From NCBI RefSeq assembly GCF_905475345.1, contig NC_066602.1:2887814-2951813 (forward strand): a DNA stretch of 64,000 nucleotides, read 5' to 3'. A model generated the notes under the pieces. That model was not told the DNA's origin and made no database searches. It saw only the letters and a program-made list of their open reading frames with translations. The position numbers and the translations under genes were made by a program. The DNA is from Vespula vulgaris. Lineage: Eukaryota; Arthropoda; Insecta; Hymenoptera; Vespidae. The stretch's first letter is position 1, and the number at the start of each line of letters is the position of its first letter. This document shows, in pieces, positions 61,032-64,000 of this stretch.

Positions 61032-63954
61032 TACCCATTAAAATATCAATTAAAACGTTCATCCTGTCGCTTCGTTCTAAAAACAAATCGATTGCTCTTT
61101 TCTCTTATCTCTTCTTCTTCCATTCTATTCTATTCTGTTCCGTTCCGTCCTCTCTCCCTTAGACGATCTCGAATCACCATTGTTATACCAAAATTCGACT
61201 CGACTCGACTCGAAATTTTATCATTATCAAGGAAAACGTATCTCCTGCGTTAAGAAAGGGAATTTCGTCGGCGTTTTGCTATCGCGATCGATAGTATCAC
61301 ACCAATGCCATCGAACCTTAAATGGAAAGCTCCGTTCGTTCGGAGTAAGAGGGTGCCTCGAAGGATTCGAGCGAGCTCGAATTTTCCTACGGACGAAATT
61401 CGTATTATAGTTTCTACGAGAGGAACGTTATTTGTACGATATCGAACAAGAGATCCCTACTGTCTCTCTTACGCGAGATTTCCAACGTCGCCATTTCCCC
61501 GGCTCCGTTTCGTTTATACGCCGACAAAATAAGCAAACGGAGAAATCGAATGAGAGAGAGAGAGAGAGAGAGAATATAAGAGAGAAAGAGAAAACAACAT
61601 CCTATCTCGCGTGCCAACAAGAACAACATAAGAAAGTCCCTTTAAATTTCTGATTTCTCCTCCAACACCCTTCGACTCGTATTTATTATCTTCTACCAAA
61701 CATCGAAGATTCGTGTTCGACTCCTTTTTTTTTTTTCTTTTCTTTTCTTTTCTTTTTCCTTTCCCTCCTCGTTTCCCACTCTCGTGACAGTATCTTGTTT
61801 TAAATTCGCATATCGGATTTCTATCGCTACGACGAGCTACGCTCTTTTTAATCGCGATCAAAAATTCTATTATCTCGTTTGTCCTTTGGGAATGCGCTGG
61901 GAAGATGATGGGCAAAAAGAAAAAAGAAATAAAAAAGAAAAAAAAAAGAAAGAAAGAAAGAGAAAAAAGACAATTAAAAAAAAAAGAATATACAAAAAAA
62001 AGGTTCCGTTCGCGAATCTATCCAAGCTTTACGAATTTACCCTACCTTCGCGATTTCCCGCTAAAATATTGCAATTTCGCGTTAACAATTAAACGACGAC
62101 CCGGAGAATATCGAAACGTCGCTAACGCGGTTTTAATTAGAAAAGTTAAAAAACGAAATTTCCTTCTTTTTTTCTTTCATCATTTTTTTGTTATTAATAT
62201 TTTCTTTTATATATATATATACACACACACGCACGCAGAGGTACGAGAACGAGAAGAACCACAGTAGTTTTAGGGGGTGAAATTTTTATATAATATATTT
62301 AACGCCAGTCGATATCCTTTTGGGAATGCATCTAGCCATACCTATGTAGGTGTAACGTCATAGATGAAATGTTAAGAGTAAAAAGAAAACAGAAAAAAAG
62401 AATAAAGAAAAATGATCCATTCGTCGAGCGACTCTCTCGCGAGTCCTACGAGCGGGTAGGATATGCTAATGCTTCCGAAGGTTTTATGGGAAACCTGGGG
62501 GGTTCTCTCTCCCTCTCTCCCTCTCTCTCTCTCTCTCTCTCTTTGTACGTGTGTACTCGAAAGCAAGATGGTAGGTCGGTTACGTCCTGGAAAAATTGAA
62601 AATGAGCATAAAAAGGTATTACAAGGTACGAAGGTACGATGGAACGAATAGGATGAAACGATGGGAGGAAGACGCACGGCAGATTGCTGCGGAAGATTCT
62701 TCGGCAAAGGAGAGCAATTCATTTTCGTATGCTATATCAATTTCTTGCTTCGTCTCCTCTCTTTCCTCTGACCCCTCCTCTTACGCCGGATTGGTGAGTA
62801 GGGAGGATATCTTTCTACATCGCCTACCACTGTCATCACCACCCATCGTTCCCTTGGTCCTTCCTACCCCTCTCCATCCACCCCTATCTCCGTTCCCTCC
62901 TACCTCCTACCCCCTTCACTCTACCCATCCCCCCGCTGTCTACCACCGCACTCGCGATTCTTTCAGACTCGAAGCACACCGATCTATAACCAACACCGTT
63001 TTATCCTTTAAAACCGTTAAACTCCCGTAGCCAGACATCAAGGGGAATGCGAATTAGCCCTTGGCTCTCCTCTTTACTTGGGCCGATAAAAATGACGATG
63101 AAGAGAAAAAAGAAAGAGAGAGAGAGACCTTGCTGGTCGTTTCGTTATCATCTACATCAATCCACTCCCTTTTCTTATTTCCTCATCATCCTGAAGGAAA
63201 AACGACGCTTTGTTAAAACTCACTCGATCGATTTTTCTTCAGTGGCCCTCCTTTCCCTTCTTCCACTAGCTCCATCTTTCTTCCCTTTCGCATTCTAAAC
63301 CGCAAAGAAGAGAAAAAAACATTTTTTTTTTCTTTCTTTTTTCCCTTTTTTTTTTTTTTCTTTCATATAATCACCGTACGAAGAAGAAACGAAACAGAGG
63401 GAATATACGTGGTTCGTGTATAGAGGTGGTAACGAACGATATCTCTCGGTCGATTTCTCGAACAATAAAAGAACGCAAAGGGAAGATTAAATCTCGCGCC
63501 GTCGCGCGAGGTCAACGACGATTAGACCATGAAATATATGAGAGCGAAAGAGAGAGAGAGAGAGAGAGAGAGGGGGAGAGAGAGAGAGAGAAAGGAGGAT
63601 GAGTAGTGGCGAAAAGTTTAATCGATATTCCCCAAAATCACAACGAGAGTTTGTTCGAAAGGAAAGATACCCAGCGTGTAGTAACTCGGTAACAGGAGCG
63701 AGACTCACACGCGCGATATTTAAAAGAAAAGAGAGGGTACGATGACGACGATGATGGTGAGAGTAGTAGCAAAGGGTTATCGAAGGAAGGAAGGAAGGAA
63801 GGAAGGAAGGTCGGAGCATGATCGATCATGCATTATAGACTGGAAGCTGACACCCGGTGATAGATCGTGGTAATTAAATAACTCGTTGTTGCGATCGGGC
63901 AACCTCGGAGATTCGATAGTGTATACCCGGTTAGGAAGGTGCAGAGAGAAAGAC

Positions 63955-63991
<37 letters not shown>

Positions 63992-64000
63992 ATTGAGGGG
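59851..64000. other. Repeat-rich non-coding stretch to the window end
   Basis: A GC-rich complex patch at 59870-59985 is followed by (GCTC/ACTC)n at 59988-60073, CT-rich DNA at 60125-60215, (TATG)n at 60441-60535, T-rich DNA at 60650-60670, (GA)n at 61003-61030 and 61550-61572, A-rich DNA at 61915-62000, (CT)n at 62507-62542, pyrimidine-rich DNA at 62750-62940, (GA)n at 63550-63600, (GGAA)n at 63783-63808 and (GA)n at 63950-63992. No supported gene. Confidence 0.65.
59988..60073. repeat. (GCTC)n/(ACTC)n tetranucleotide array
   Basis: GCTC units followed by about nine ACTC units, with GTAC and TCTC interruptions. Confidence 0.95.

Overview
The window is eukaryotic nuclear DNA, most likely from an insect and probably a hymenopteran. 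I infer this from the AT-rich but CpG-containing background, the very dense simple repeats, short spliceosomal introns, and the two recognisable genes. I see no bacterial operons, viral genes, rRNA, tRNA or CRISPR arrays. The species call is an inference from composition and style, not from a database match.

Two protein-coding genes are well supported, both on the minus strand. (1) At 25333-29635 lies a long kinesin-6 gene of the KIF20/MKLP2/MPP1 type. It has an N-terminal motor, a kinesin-6 insertion in the motor and two long coiled-coil blocks. The large coding exon does not end at its own open-frame stop. A 76-nt intron (25564-25639) joins it in frame to a 76-residue terminal exon, giving a predicted protein of 1408 residues. 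(2) At 48233-49769 lies a C2H2 zinc-finger gene. It is split by a 358-nt intron, has a polyglutamine tract of about 50 residues, and ends in one degenerate plus four canonical fingers (392 residues predicted). A non-coding first exon ending at 49920 is likely.

The rest, over 57 kb, has no confidently coding sequence. It is a mosaic of simple repeats: (CT/GA)n above all, with (TA)n, (CTAT)n, (GAAC)n, (ACCG/ACCA)n, (CCA)n, (CTTT)n and (GGAA)n. Between them are islands of complex, CpG-containing, non-repetitive sequence that look like conserved regulatory elements or non-coding exons, although conservation cannot be tested here. A few weaker coding or exon candidates are listed at low confidence: an exon-like ORF at 387-735 on the plus strand, an 83-residue ORF at 33453-33704 on the minus strand, and an open block at 6047-6262.

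Layout: 1-25.3 kb, repeat-rich intergenic or intronic DNA with complex islands; 25.3-29.6 kb, kinesin-6; 29.6-48.2 kb, repeat-rich DNA with islands; 48.2-50 kb, zinc-finger gene; 50-64 kb, repeat-rich DNA again. Nothing indicates that the two genes act in one pathway. The most notable observations are a non-consensus switch II in the kinesin motor (Gly in place of the nearly invariant Glu), its hidden last exon, and the split polyQ zinc-finger gene.
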